The notes under the pieces are model-generated. The model searched no databases. It was given only the letters and a program-made list of their open reading frames with translations, and was not told the origin of the DNA. Shown piece after piece: positions 1 to 9,380 of a stretch of DNA of 64,000 nt (positions within the stretch are counted from its first letter, which is position 1; every line of letters begins with the position of its first letter). The stretch comes from Micromonospora parva (GTDB lineage Bacteria; Actinomycetota; Actinomycetes; Mycobacteriales; Micromonosporaceae): the NCBI RefSeq assembly GCF_000718515.1, contig NZ_JNZS01000012.1, positions 62,001 through 126,000 of the forward strand, in the 5' to 3' direction. Position numbers and translations under genes: made by a program.

Positions 1-1246
1 CGTTGATGGCCTGGCGGGTGGCGGCGCTGGTGCCGTACCCGCCGAAGGGTGACATCCACACCGACATCGAGGCCCCGTACTGCGCGGCGGCGGCCTTCTG
101 CGGCGCGAAGCCGGTGGGGAACTGGGTCGGGTCGAACGACCACACGTTCAGGTTCGTCTCGTCGACCCGGGGCGTACGCAGATAGTCCCAGCCGTCGTCG
201 ACCCAGAAGCTGTCGATGGTGGCCCCCCGGTTGCGCAGCTGGGTGCCGAACAGGTTGATGGCCCGGGTCAGCTCGGCGCTGTCGATGACCTCGCCGGGTG
301 GTTTGAGGTCCAGCCAGCTCTGGTAGTGCAGGAACGTCCGCCGGTCGTGGGCCCGCTCGCGTTGCAGGTAGTACTGGAACGAGCGGCGTAGCTGCCCGGC
401 CGGGGAGACACCGGTGGAGGCGGTGTAGACCCAGGACGTGCCGGCGGTGAGGTCACCGGCGCGGGGCACCGCGATGTCGACGGCGGACCCGTTCACAGTG
501 GCCTTCGCCATCGGGTTCTCGATGCCGACGAACACCGTCTCGCTGCCGGCCGCGCCGTGCACCACCGGGCTGCCGTCGTCGCTGCCCAGCACCCGGGCGT
601 TGGTGAGACCCAGTTCGACCAGGCGCACCGACGTCACGTCGAACGTGCCGGCCACCGAGCGCACGGTGAAGCTGTGCTGCACCGAGTTGGCCCCGCCGCG
701 CAGCCGTACCTGCCACTGCACGTCGAGCGTCCGGGTGCCGCCGCCGTACCGGAAGGTGGTGGTCACCGCCTTGCCGGCGAAGCGTTCCGCCAGCCGTGCC
801 GACCCGGCGTTCGCCGCCAGGTCGCTGACCACCGGACCGGCGGAGACGCTCGTGTTCGCCGCCGTGATGGTGCTGCCGTCGGCCAGGGTGAGGGTGAAGA
901 GCCCGCGCAAGCTCATCGGGACTGTGGCGTTCGCGGCCCGGTTGTCGAACCGGGTCAGCGACACCGTGCTGCCCTGCACGCTCCACGTGCTCGACAGCGC
1001 CGCGTTGGCCAGTGTGAAGCTGCCGCCGGAGAGCGACGCCGTCGCCGCGCCCGGCTGGACACCGGGGAAGACCAGGCCGGCGGCGTCGGTGTAGGTCGGG
1101 TCCGCCGGGACCGCCGCGCCGGCCGGGGCCGGCTGGCCCCCGACCGTCGCGACGGCACCGGCGACCAGAGTCAGGACGATGGTGGGCACGACGAGCCGCC
1201 GTGGCCGTGGTGGGGATGGGGGTGGCAGTGGCGTGTCGTGCGGCAT
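1..1246 (-). CDS. Secreted alpha-galactosidase-like glycoside hydrolase (3' part outside window)
   Basis: Reading leftward from ATG at 1246 there is an open frame to the window edge, so the protein is partial (415 residues visible). GGAGG lies 7 nt before the ATG. The N-terminus is arginine/proline-rich followed by a hydrophobic stretch and PAPAGA, consistent with export. A beta-rich N-terminal domain of about 250 residues is followed by the start of a TIM barrel carrying FWVDDGWDYL. This resembles the DDGW strand of GH36/GH31-type alpha-galactosidases. The gene starts 18 bp after the GH20 gene, so it is the last visible gene of the glycosidase operon. The exact GH family cannot be fixed because the catalytic half is missing; alpha-N-acetylgalactosaminidase activity is an alternative. 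Confidence 0.6.
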   Translation of the reverse strand, partial: MPHDTPLPPPSPPRPRRLVVPTIVLTLVAGAVATVGGQPAPAGAAVPADPTYTDAAGLVFPGVQPGAATASLSGGSFTLANAALSSTWSVQGSTVSLTRFDNRAANATVPMSLRGLFTLTLADGSTITAANTSVSAGPVVSDLAANAGSARLAERFAGKAVTTTFRYGGGTRTLDVQWQVRLRGGANSVQHSFTVRSVAGTFDVTSVRLVELGLTNARVLGSDDGSPVVHGAAGSETVFVGIENPMAKATVNGSAVDIAVPRAGDLTAGTSWVYTASTGVSPAGQLRRSFQYYLQRERAHDRRTFLHYQSWLDLKPPGEVIDSAELTRAINLFGTQLRNRGATIDSFWVDDGWDYLRTPRVDETNLNVWSFDPTQFPTGFAPQKAAAAQYGASMSVWMSPFGGYGTSAATRQAIN

Positions 1247-1264
1247 CGTGCCTCCATCGGTGGG

Positions 1265-3544
1265 TCAGGCGGTGGGGGTGCTCCAGCGCTGGTTGGCGCC
1301 GTTGGTGCACGGCCAGAGGATGAGGCGGGTGCCGTTGGCGGTCCCGCCGCCGTTGGCGTCGAGGCACTTGCCGCCGGTGCGGTAGCTGCTGGTGGCGGCG
1401 TCGTAGGTCCAGCGCTGGTACGTGGCGGTGGAACAGGTGCGGATCACGATCGCGGTGCCGTCGGTGAGGCTTCCGTTCGCCGGCTCCAGGCACTTGCCCA
1501 GTGCGGTGAGGGTGCCGTCGTTGCGGTGGGTCCACGTCTGGTTGGGCCCGCTGTTGCAGTCCCAGAGGTTCACCGCGGTGCCGTCGGTGGTGTTGCTGCC
1601 GGGGATGTCGACGCAGCGGCCACTGGCGGTGCCGGTGATGGCGCCCTTCTTCGGCCCGTAGACCTCGAACTCCCAGAGCGAGTAGCCGAAGGTGGTGGCC
1701 CGTTGCGTGCCCTGCATGCGCACGTACCGGGCGGTGGTGTTGAGGGCGTGTTCGTCCACCCCGCCGTCCCCGGCGGTGACGGTCACCGCCGTGGTCCAGG
1801 TGGTGCCGTTGGTGGAGGTCTGGATCTGGTACGCCCGCGCGTAGGCGGCCTCCCAGCGCAGTGCGACGCGGGACAGTTCCTGGCTGCTGCCGAGGTCGAC
1901 CTGGATCCAGCTCGGGTCGGTGTAGGCCGACGACCAGCGGGTGCTGATGTCGCCGTCCACCGCCGCCGACGCCGGGAAGCTGGCCGTCTCGGTCGACGAC
2001 GCGGTCACCGGGCGGTTGGTCGCCAGGTTGCCGGTCGCCACCGCCGGGCCGCCGGGAGCCCGACCGATGCGGTCGATGATCGGGGTGAAGGCGGTGTACG
2101 TGGCGACCGGCTTCGGTGAACCCCAGGTCTGCTGGGCGATGACGCGCAGGATGGTCCGGATGCCGGCGGCGATCTGGTCCTCGGTCTCCGCGTCCGGGTA
2201 GTCACACCAGATGTGCAGCACCGTGCCGAGGTTGCGGGACGGAGCGTTGACGGTGTTGTTGCCCTGGAAGCGCTCCGGGGTCCAGGTCTCGTACGCCCAC
2301 GTCACGTTCGGCTTGCTGATGGCGGGGACGTAGTAGGTGGGATCCCACGCCTGGTTGGAGATGGTGTGCCCGCGGTCCAGCAGGGCCTGCGGGGTGATGC
2401 CGTAGTTGTACCAGACCTCGACGTGGATGTTGGACGCCGGCCGGATGGTGCCGTCGGTGCCGATGCCGTCGTTCCACATGCGGGTGGTCTTGCCGCCGGC
2501 GCGGACGATGTCGTTGGCCCAGTTGATGAAGCCGTAGTAGGTGTCCTTGGCGGTGGCGTTCGCCCCGTAGGTCGCGCGGGCGTACGTCAGCAGCTGCGGG
2601 TAGGCAGCGTAGTTGCCGACGTACTCGTCCGCGCCGATGTGCCAGTACCGGCCGGGGAACAGCGGCAGGAACTCGGTGATGAGGTCCCGGGTGAGGGTGT
2701 ACGCGCCCGGCTTGGACAGGTCGAGGTAGTAGGGGTTGCGGTTGCCGTTGGTGTCGGCGAGTTGCAGGTCCGGGTGGTCGGCCAGGATGGCGTTCATGTG
2801 TCCCGGCATGTCGATCTCGGGAATGACCTCGATGTGGTACTGCGCGGCCAGGGCGATGAGGTCGCGGATCTGCTGTTTGGTGTAGTACTGCTCCGACACC
2901 ACCTCCGGGTGGGTGGTGCTCTCCAACCGGAACCCGAACGTGTCGGACAGGTGCAGGTGCAGCCGGTTCATCTTCAGGTAGGCGAGTTCCTTGACGTGCC
3001 GGCGCAGCCAGTCGACAGTGAAGTACTTGCGACCGACGTCGACCATCATGCCGCGTTCGGCCTTGGTCGGGGCATCGGTGGTCGTGCCGGCCGGCACCGT
3101 GCTGGACTGCTTGAGCAGTTGCAGCACCGTCCGGGTCCCGTAGAAGGCGCCGGCGTCGGTCGAGCCCTGGATGGCGATGCTCGACCCGACGGTCATCGTG
3201 TAGCCCTCGGCGGGTTGGCTGCCGCCCAGGGTCAGCCGGATGTCGCCGGTGGCCGCGGTTCCGGTGGTGACCGCGACGGTGCGGCCGGTCAGGTCCCGCA
3301 GGTCGGCGGCGAAGGTGGCCGCGTCGTCGTTGAGCTGGGCGGTGTAGGCGGGGTCGACAACGATGCGGGTGGCAGCCCCGAAGGTGTAGCTGCCGGTGCC
3401 CGCCGTCCACTGCTTCAGTGCCGGGATCACCTGGAGGTCACCCGGTACGGCCGAGGCAGGGGTGACCGCCGTGACCGGCACGGTCAGCAGTGCGGCGGCC
3501 AGTGCTCCCACCGCTCCGGTGACGCTGATACGTCGAAGACGCAT
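1265..3544 (-). CDS. Secreted beta-N-acetylhexosaminidase, GH20, with F5/8C and ricin-type lectin domains
   Basis: 759 residues from ATG at 3544, preceded by GAGAGG; the open frame extends further upstream but the signal peptide (MRLRRISVTGAVGALAAALL, then an Ala/Val-rich stretch ending ASA) fixes this start. Order: signal peptide 1-32, GH20 N-terminal alpha/beta domain about 35-155, GH20 barrel about 160-495, F5/8 type C (CBM32-like) domain about 505-630, ricin-B lectin trefoil about 632-759. The GH20 catalytic Asp-Glu pair is D306-E307 in HIGADEY; the DMPGH motif is also present. Such enzymes release terminal GlcNAc or GalNAc by substrate-assisted catalysis. The gene sits 31 bp downstream of the GH29 fucosidase in one operon. 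The modules suggest binding to a glycan surface outside the cell. Confidence 0.93.
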   Translation of the reverse strand: MRLRRISVTGAVGALAAALLTVPVTAVTPASAVPGDLQVIPALKQWTAGTGSYTFGAATRIVVDPAYTAQLNDDAATFAADLRDLTGRTVAVTTGTAATGDIRLTLGGSQPAEGYTMTVGSSIAIQGSTDAGAFYGTRTVLQLLKQSSTVPAGTTTDAPTKAERGMMVDVGRKYFTVDWLRRHVKELAYLKMNRLHLHLSDTFGFRLESTTHPEVVSEQYYTKQQIRDLIALAAQYHIEVIPEIDMPGHMNAILADHPDLQLADTNGNRNPYYLDLSKPGAYTLTRDLITEFLPLFPGRYWHIGADEYVGNYAAYPQLLTYARATYGANATAKDTYYGFINWANDIVRAGGKTTRMWNDGIGTDGTIRPASNIHVEVWYNYGITPQALLDRGHTISNQAWDPTYYVPAISKPNVTWAYETWTPERFQGNNTVNAPSRNLGTVLHIWCDYPDAETEDQIAAGIRTILRVIAQQTWGSPKPVATYTAFTPIIDRIGRAPGGPAVATGNLATNRPVTASSTETASFPASAAVDGDISTRWSSAYTDPSWIQVDLGSSQELSRVALRWEAAYARAYQIQTSTNGTTWTTAVTVTAGDGGVDEHALNTTARYVRMQGTQRATTFGYSLWEFEVYGPKKGAITGTASGRCVDIPGSNTTDGTAVNLWDCNSGPNQTWTHRNDGTLTALGKCLEPANGSLTDGTAIVIRTCSTATYQRWTYDAATSSYRTGGKCLDANGGGTANGTRLILWPCTNGANQRWSTPTA

Positions 3545-3575
3545 GAACCGTTCCTCTCGGGAAAAGGGTTGGGAA

Positions 3576-6362
3576 TCAGCAGGACGCCGGGTTGGCGGTG
3601 CTGTCGGTCGCGTACGCGGTGAGCGTCGCGATCTGCGGTACGCCGCGCGCGGCGGTGACCCGCAGCCGCAGCCGGTCACTCGTCACGGCGGTGGACAGCG
3701 CAACGATCCGCTTGTAGCCGACCGTCGCGGCGGCGGCGACCTGTTGCCAGCCCCCGTTGATCCAGGCGTCCACGGCGAACGCCTCGACGCGCTGGCCGTT
3801 GCCGACCGACTCCTGCACCGGGACCCGGTCGAACGTGCGGGCCCGGCAGGCGGTCAGCTCGACCGCGCCGGTGAGGGCGCCGCCCGAGGGCGACCAGGAC
3901 GTGCCCAGGGCCGCGTCGGTGAGGGCGGCGTGGGTGCCGGTCGCACCCGCCTTGGCGAACAGCTCCCGGCCGTACCGGGCGCGTTGCGCGGTGCCGAACC
4001 CGTCGAGGGCGCTGACGTCCGGCGCGTCGATCACGCCGGCCCGGTTCGGCGGGACGTTGAGCAGCAGGTTGGCGTTGCGGCCCACCGCGTTCTCGTAGAG
4101 CTGCATCAGGGCGGCCGGCTGCTTGACCGAGCCGTTCTGGCCGGAGTGCCAGAACCAGCCGGGCCGGATCGACACGTCCGCCTCGGCCGGGTACCACGAC
4201 AGGTAGGTGATCGAGCCGAGGTTGCGGCCGATCAGCGCGCTGGAACCCAGGTCACTGGACGCGGCGCCGGTGAGCATGTCGTCGTCCCGGTTGAGCGCAC
4301 CGGGATCGGTGCCCCGGAACGGCAGCGCGCTCCACTCGTCGGCCCGGAACGCCCCGGACTCGGAACCGACCCAGCGCACGTCCGGCCCGTTGATCGCGAT
4401 CGTGGCGTTCGGTTGCAGGGCCCGGATCAGGCGGTACCAGTCACCGACCTGGTACGGCTGCGGGTACGCGGTGTACGGGTTGGCGCCGTCGAACCACACC
4501 TCGGCCATCGGCCCGTACTCGGTGAGCAGCTCGTAGAGCTGGTTGAGGAAGTAGGCGTTGTAGTCGTCGGCCTGGTACGCGTACGTCTGAGTCGGGGTGC
4601 GGGTGTCCCCGGCGACGAGCGTCGGGATGGTGACGCTCCGTTTGGCGCTGCCGTTGCCGAACCGGTCGCCACCGCGTCGGCCCGGGATCTCCGCGCCGTC
4701 GGCGGGGGAGAGGTAGAAGCCGACGGCGAGACCTGCCGCGCGGGCGGCGTCGACGGTGGCCCGCAGGATGTCGCTCTGGCTGGTACGACCCCACCAGGGG
4801 CTGCTGCGCACCGAGTGGGTGCTGTAGCGCGACGGGTAGAGCAGGAACCCGTCGTGGTGCTTGACGGTGAGGATGACCTGCTTGAACCCGTTGCGCTTGA
4901 GCACGTCTATCCACTGGGCGGGGTTGACTGTCGTCGGGTTGAACTGGGCCGGGTCCTCGTTCCCGCTGCCCCACTCGACGTCGGTGAAGGTGTTCATGCC
5001 GTAGTGCAGGAACGCCGTCAGTTCCCGTTGCTGCCAGGCCAGTTGGGCGGCCGACGGGGTGACCTGGGCGGCCTTCTGCCGGATCCGGTCGAGGGTGTCG
5101 CACCGCTCGACGGTGATGACGGTGGCCGGGGTGACCGGGCCGCTGCTGCCCGGGTCGCCCGCGCAGCCGGGCGGCGGCGGGGTGCCCCCGCAGACCGGCG
5201 CGTCGAGCTGGAAGTCGACCGGACCGGCGGCGCCGGTCATCGTCGCGAGGGCGATGGCGTCCACAGCGCCGTGCCAGCCACGGTTGCGGGTTCCGGCGTC
5301 GTTGCCGAAGGTCAGCAGGCCCTGCGACGCGTTGGCCGCGGCCACCGGCGTGGTGACGGTGCTGCCCACCTGGCAGCCGTTGACGTACGCGACGAGCCGG
5401 GCCGCGGTGTCGCTCACGTACTCGTAGGCCAACGCCACGTGGGTGTCCTGCGTGTCGGCCAGGTTCGGCCCGCTCTGCCGGGTGTCGTGGTACGGCGCGT
5501 CCGGTCCGTACATACCGAACTCGGTGGTGGTCTGCGAGCCGCTGGCGTAGCGGTAGTAGCCCCCGCCGGCGAGGCTGAGCACCGTGTCGAAGCTCAGCGT
5601 GGCGGCGCTCTGGCGGCGTACCACCGCCTCGGCCAACAGGCTCCGGTTGACGTACTTCGTGCTGGTCACCGGGATTCGTGAGGAGAACCCGACGCCGGTG
5701 CCACCCCCGGTGAGCGTGACGGCCGAACCGCTGATCGTCTCGCTGCCGGCCAGTCGGGTGAGCTGCCCGTCGACCAGCTCACCCGTCGACGGCGTGTAAC
5801 CGGTGGTGGAGGTGAAGGTGCCGCTGAAGCCGACGTCGAGAAGCGGTTGGTAGTCGGCGGCGGCGACGCGCCACTGCTGGTTGGTGGCCGTGCCGCAGGG
5901 CCAGAGGATGACGGCGGTGTTGTTGGTGGTGCCGCCGCCGTTGGCGTCGAGGCAGGTGCCGGTGGCCTGGTTGCGCAGGGTTCTCGCGGTGGTGTCGTAG
6001 GTCCATCGTTGGTTGGTGGCGGTGCCGCAGGTGGTGATGGTCGCTGCGGCACCGTTGGTGGTGTTGGCGGTGGCGAGGCACTTGCCACGGTTGCGGATGG
6101 TGTTGTCGGCCTGTCGGGTCCAGATCTGGTTGGTGGCGCCGGTGCAGTCCCAGAGGATGAGGGCGGTGCCGTCGGCGGTGGCACCGCCGGGCACGTCGAC
6201 GCAGCGCCCACTGGCCACCCCCGTGATCGTGCCGTCCCCCGGAGCCGCGGCGGCCGGTGCCGCCGGTGGGGTGAGTTGGACCAGGCAGGTGGCGAGCACT
6301 GCCAGAGCGGCCAGGGCGGCACCGCTCGCGCGCGCGGGATGGCGGCGCAGGGTACGGGTCAT
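3576..6362 (-). CDS. Secreted alpha-L-fucosidase, GH29, with N-terminal ricin-type lectin and LamG-like domains
   Basis: 928 residues from ATG at 6362 with GGAGAGG upstream; MTRTLRRHPAR followed by an Ala/Leu-rich segment is a signal peptide. Ricin-B lectin occupies about 43-165, a concanavalin/LamG-like domain about 170-380, the GH29 barrel about 400-760, and a beta-sandwich follows. The barrel shows FLHYGMNTFTDVEW and VKHHDGFLLYPS, typical of GH29. The likely nucleophile is D625 in EVWFDGAN, by analogy with the family. GH29 enzymes cleave terminal alpha-L-fucose with retention, usually 1,3/1,4 or 1,6 links. The DNA of the lectin module is nearly identical to that of the neighbouring GH95 gene. 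The start is 65 bp after the GH95 stop. Confidence 0.92.
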   Translation of the reverse strand: MTRTLRRHPARASGAALAALAVLATCLVQLTPPAAPAAAAPGDGTITGVASGRCVDVPGGATADGTALILWDCTGATNQIWTRQADNTIRNRGKCLATANTTNGAAATITTCGTATNQRWTYDTTARTLRNQATGTCLDANGGGTTNNTAVILWPCGTATNQQWRVAAADYQPLLDVGFSGTFTSTTGYTPSTGELVDGQLTRLAGSETISGSAVTLTGGGTGVGFSSRIPVTSTKYVNRSLLAEAVVRRQSAATLSFDTVLSLAGGGYYRYASGSQTTTEFGMYGPDAPYHDTRQSGPNLADTQDTHVALAYEYVSDTAARLVAYVNGCQVGSTVTTPVAAANASQGLLTFGNDAGTRNRGWHGAVDAIALATMTGAAGPVDFQLDAPVCGGTPPPPGCAGDPGSSGPVTPATVITVERCDTLDRIRQKAAQVTPSAAQLAWQQRELTAFLHYGMNTFTDVEWGSGNEDPAQFNPTTVNPAQWIDVLKRNGFKQVILTVKHHDGFLLYPSRYSTHSVRSSPWWGRTSQSDILRATVDAARAAGLAVGFYLSPADGAEIPGRRGGDRFGNGSAKRSVTIPTLVAGDTRTPTQTYAYQADDYNAYFLNQLYELLTEYGPMAEVWFDGANPYTAYPQPYQVGDWYRLIRALQPNATIAINGPDVRWVGSESGAFRADEWSALPFRGTDPGALNRDDDMLTGAASSDLGSSALIGRNLGSITYLSWYPAEADVSIRPGWFWHSGQNGSVKQPAALMQLYENAVGRNANLLLNVPPNRAGVIDAPDVSALDGFGTAQRARYGRELFAKAGATGTHAALTDAALGTSWSPSGGALTGAVELTACRARTFDRVPVQESVGNGQRVEAFAVDAWINGGWQQVAAAATVGYKRIVALSTAVTSDRLRLRVTAARGVPQIATLTAYATDSTANPASC
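5871..6230 (-). repeat. Ricin-lectin module DNA repeat, copy in GH29 gene
   Basis: This 360-bp segment encodes the lectin of the GH29 fucosidase. It aligns without gaps, at a constant offset of 566 bp, to 6437-6796 in the GH95 gene. In the two 60-base blocks I compared (5881-6000 against 6447-6566) there were three differences each, so identity is about 95 percent there. The copies are in the same direction and reading register. Confidence 0.93.
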
Positions 6363-6427
6363 GGTGGTGTCCTCTCCGGGAACGGGCAGGGAGGGGCGGT
6401 GCGGGTGGGTGGCGGCTGGGCCCGGCG

Positions 6428-9220
6428 CTACATCAGCCACTGCTGGTTGGTGGCGGTGGTGCAGGGCCAGAGGATGACGGCGGTGTTGTTGGTGGTGCCG
6501 CCGCCGTTGGCGTCGAGGCAGGTGCCGGTGGCCTGGTTGCGCAGCGTTCTCGCGGTGGGGTCGTACGTCCATCGTTGGCTGGTGGCGGTGCCGCAGGTGG
6601 TGATGGTTGCTGCGGCACCGTTGGTGGTGCTCGCGGCGGCGAGGCACTTGCCACGGTTACGGATGGTGTTGTCGGCCTCGCGGGTCCAGACCTGGTTGGC
6701 CGCTCCGGAGCAGTCCCACAGGATGAGTGCGGTCCCGTCGGCGGTGGCCGCACCCGGCACGTCGACGCAGCGTCCACTCGCCACACCGGCGATCGTGCCG
6801 GTCGCGGCCGTGGAGACGGCCTGGTAGCGGTGCCCGGCCACGGCTGTGAACGTCACCTGGCTGCCCGATCGGGTCACCGGCACGGTCTGGTTGGTGGTCA
6901 GGTCGACCAGCGACGCGGTCGCCAGCATCGGGTTACGAACCGTCAGGGTGCCGCCGCTGCCGGCGGTCAGCGTGATCCGCGTGGCCAGCCGGTTGCGCCA
7001 CTCGGTGTCCACAGTGACGTTGCCGCGTGCCCGCAGACCGCTGACCGAGCCGGTGGGCCAGGCCGCCGGCACGGCGGGCAGGACGTCGACGACGCCGTTC
7101 TGGCTCTGCAACAGCATCTCCGCCATTCCGGCGGTGGCCCCGAAGTTGCCGTCGATCTGGAACGGCGGGTGGGTGTCGAACAGGTTGGCGAGCGTGCTGC
7201 TCTTGAGCTGCTCGCTGAGCATCTTGTGGGCGTGGTCGCCGTCGAGCAGCCGAGCCCAGAAATTGATCTTCCAGGCCTTGCTCCAGCCGGTGCCACCGTC
7301 ACCGCGTGCGGTGAGGGACACCTTGGCGGCGTTGGCCAGGGCCGGGGTGGTCAGCGGTGAGATCTGCCGGCCCGGGTGCAGGGCGTACAGGTGCGAGACG
7401 TGCCGGTGGTCGTTCGTGGGGCTGTCCCAGTCCGCCTTCCATTCCTGCAACTGGCCCCAGGATCCGACCCGCAGGCCGGGGTCGAGTTTGCTCAGCGTGG
7501 TCTGCCACTGGGCGCGCAGGGTGGTGTCGACGCCGAGCGTGCTGCTCGCCTCGATGGTGTTGGTGAGCAGGTCCCAGACGATCTGCTCGCTCATCGCCGC
7601 GCCGGCCGAGAAATCACCCTGCTCGGGCGAGTAGCTGGGCGTCACGACCAGTTTGCCGTCGCGCGGGTCGACGCGCAGGTTGGCCCGCCAGAACTCGGCG
7701 GCCTCCTTCATCGCCGGGTACGCCTGATCGCGCAGGAACGTGGTGTCGCGGGTGAAGCGGTAGTGCTCGTAGAGGTGCTGGCACAACCACGCGGCAGCCT
7801 CCGGGAACCAGAAGGCGGTGGCCCAGTCCTGCACGCCGGTGAAGCCGTACGGGTTGGTGCTGAGGTGGGTGACCCAGCCGGTCGTGCCGTAGATGTTCTG
7901 CGCGGTGGCCCGGCCGGGTGCCCGCAGCGCGTCGATGAAGTCGAACAGTGGCGTGGCGGTCTCGGTGAGGTTCGTGGTCTCCGCCGGCCAGTAGTTCATC
8001 TGGACGTTGATGTTGGTGTGGTAGTCGGCCTGCCAGGGCGGGTTGTTGGAGTTGTTCCAGATGCCCTGGAGGTTGGCCGGCAGCGAGCCACCGCGCGACG
8101 ACGCGATGAGCAGGTACCGGCCGAAGGAGAAGTACAGCGACTCCAGTGCCCGGTCCTGGGCCCGTCCGGCGGCGCCGGTGTACGCCGAGCGCAACTCGTC
8201 GGTCGGGATGTTCGGCATCTGCCCGCCCACGTTGAGCCGGACGCGGTCGAAGAGGTTCTTGTAGTCGGCGAGATGGGCCGCGCGCAGCGCCGCCCAGGTG
8301 GAGGCCGCCGCGCCGTCGACCGCCTGGGTGACCCGGGTGTGCGGGTCGGCGCCGCGGTAGGTGGGGTAGGTGTCGGCGTACGACGTCGCGGCGGACAGCA
8401 CGATGAACGCCGAGTCGGCGCCGGTGACGGTGATCCGGTCGGTGCCGTCGGTCCGGGTGCCGCCGGTGGTCACCACCCGGTACTGGGTCTCGTGGATCAG
8501 CCCGTTGCCGGGCAGTGCGCCCCGGGTGGTGATCCGGCCGTTGGCCACCGTCACGGTGCTGCCGGAATGGGCCGAGACGGGACGCAGGACGAAGGAGACC
8601 TTCCCGGTCTGGCTGGCCGAGAGCCGGGAGGCGATCACGTTGCGCGGGTAGCTGGCGAAGTACTCCCGCTGGTAGGTCACCCCGCCGTGGGAGTACGCGA
8701 CGCGGGCGGTGCCCTCGGCGAGGTCCAGCTCGCGTCGGTAGTCGCTCACGGTGGCCGGGGTGCCGGTCATGTCGAGGTACATGTCGGCGAGGTTCTGGTA
8801 GGAGCCGAACCCGGTCGCCGGTTGCCCGAGCGCGGTGGCGACCGCGCCGGGCGCCATCCGTCCGTCCCGGTCGATCTGGGCCTGCACGCCGGCCAGGGCT
8901 CCGGGCCGTGGTGACGTCCAGTTGCCGTGGTGGTATCCGGTGGCGCCGGGTCCACCCGTCCACAGGCTCTTCTCGTTGAGCTGAAGGCGTTCGGTCTGGA
9001 CGCCCCCGAAGATCATGGCGCCGAGCGCGCCGTTGCCCACCGGCAGCGCGTTGCTCTCCCAGTTGGCGGCGGGTTCGTCGTACCAGAGCGCGAGGGCGGG
9101 GTCGCTGGCGGCGGCCCCGGCTGGAGCCGCGCTGACGGACACGGACGTCAGGCACGCGGCCACGAGAAGGGATGCGGCTGCGGCCCGCAGGACCGTCCGG
9201 AAACTGCCGGTCTCGAACAT
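6428..9220 (-). CDS. Secreted alpha-L-fucosidase, GH95, with C-terminal ricin-type lectin
   Basis: 930 residues from ATG at 9220, with GGAGG 7 nt upstream. MFETGSFRTVLRAAAASLLV leads a signal peptide ending near APAGAAA. The body is GH95: ALPVGNGALGAMIFGG near the N-terminus, NVQMNYWPAETTNL in the barrel, and DGNFGATAGMAEML with DVLPAVPAAW near the end of the catalytic part. A ricin-B trefoil fills roughly the last 130 residues. GH95 enzymes are inverting and mostly remove alpha-1,2-linked fucose. It is the first gene of the leftward glycosidase operon, directly behind a strong promoter, and its pairing with GH29 covers different fucose linkages. Confidence 0.93.
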   Translation of the reverse strand: MFETGSFRTVLRAAAASLLVAACLTSVSVSAAPAGAAASDPALALWYDEPAANWESNALPVGNGALGAMIFGGVQTERLQLNEKSLWTGGPGATGYHHGNWTSPRPGALAGVQAQIDRDGRMAPGAVATALGQPATGFGSYQNLADMYLDMTGTPATVSDYRRELDLAEGTARVAYSHGGVTYQREYFASYPRNVIASRLSASQTGKVSFVLRPVSAHSGSTVTVANGRITTRGALPGNGLIHETQYRVVTTGGTRTDGTDRITVTGADSAFIVLSAATSYADTYPTYRGADPHTRVTQAVDGAAASTWAALRAAHLADYKNLFDRVRLNVGGQMPNIPTDELRSAYTGAAGRAQDRALESLYFSFGRYLLIASSRGGSLPANLQGIWNNSNNPPWQADYHTNINVQMNYWPAETTNLTETATPLFDFIDALRAPGRATAQNIYGTTGWVTHLSTNPYGFTGVQDWATAFWFPEAAAWLCQHLYEHYRFTRDTTFLRDQAYPAMKEAAEFWRANLRVDPRDGKLVVTPSYSPEQGDFSAGAAMSEQIVWDLLTNTIEASSTLGVDTTLRAQWQTTLSKLDPGLRVGSWGQLQEWKADWDSPTNDHRHVSHLYALHPGRQISPLTTPALANAAKVSLTARGDGGTGWSKAWKINFWARLLDGDHAHKMLSEQLKSSTLANLFDTHPPFQIDGNFGATAGMAEMLLQSQNGVVDVLPAVPAAWPTGSVSGLRARGNVTVDTEWRNRLATRITLTAGSGGTLTVRNPMLATASLVDLTTNQTVPVTRSGSQVTFTAVAGHRYQAVSTAATGTIAGVASGRCVDVPGAATADGTALILWDCSGAANQVWTREADNTIRNRGKCLAAASTTNGAAATITTCGTATSQRWTYDPTARTLRNQATGTCLDANGGGTTNNTAVILWPCTTATNQQWLM
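6437..6796 (-). repeat. Ricin-lectin module DNA repeat, copy in GH95 gene
   Basis: Second copy of the direct repeat, encoding the C-terminal lectin of the GH95 fucosidase. The lectin of the GH20 gene (about 1268-1630) is the same fold but clearly more diverged, so this pair reflects a recent duplication or gene conversion. Confidence 0.93.
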
Positions 9221-9242
9221 AGGGCCTCCTCTATGTGAGAGG

Positions 9243-9271
9243 AGTTAACATGGGATGTTTATTTTTGTCAA
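9243..9271 (-). promoter_or_regulatory. Promoter of the glycosidase operon
   Basis: On the minus strand TTGACA (9271-9266) is followed after exactly 17 bp by TTAACT (9248-9243), close to the sigma-70-type consensus and 23 bp before the GH95 ATG. The AT-rich spacer contains a palindromic site. This implies a very short leader. Confidence 0.75.
9247..9259. promoter_or_regulatory. Palindromic operator AACAT-N3-ATGTT within the GH95 promoter
   Basis: AACATGGGATGTT has perfect 5-bp arms around GGG. It lies in the -35/-10 spacer and overlaps the -10 of the glycosidase promoter, where a bound repressor would block transcription. ACAT-N3-ATGT recurs at 9381-9391 and in near-matching form at 9412-9422 and 11197-11207, next to the two FadR/GntR genes. 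Confidence 0.6.
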
Positions 9272-9322
9272 TGGATCGGATTCGTCCACATGATGTGCTG
9301 ACTTGCGGAGAGGCGGCGACCT

Positions 9323-9339
9323 TGACGGGCAGCCCGTCA
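9323..9339. promoter_or_regulatory. 17-bp perfect palindrome TGACGGGC-A-GCCCGTCA
   Basis: Eight-base perfect arms flank a single A in the intergenic region between the GH95 gene and the FadR gene at 9613. Its sequence is unlike the ACAT-N3-ATGT sites, so it may bind a different factor. No terminator-like T tract follows. Confidence 0.45.
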
Positions 9340-9380
9340 GGTCATCTCGATCTGTTGCCGGATGGACGAACACCTGGTAC

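Noticed and set aside
3396..5681. 761-codon rightward open frame opposite the GH29 gene
   Set aside because: Low-complexity Gly/Arg/Val product antisense to a clear glycosidase; shadow frame.
9226..9244. CTCCTCT-ATGTG-AGAGGAG hairpin before the GH95 start as an RNA switch hiding the ribosome site
   Set aside because: With the promoter at 9243-9271 transcription should begin near 9236, so one arm would not be in the RNA. It may still matter as DNA.
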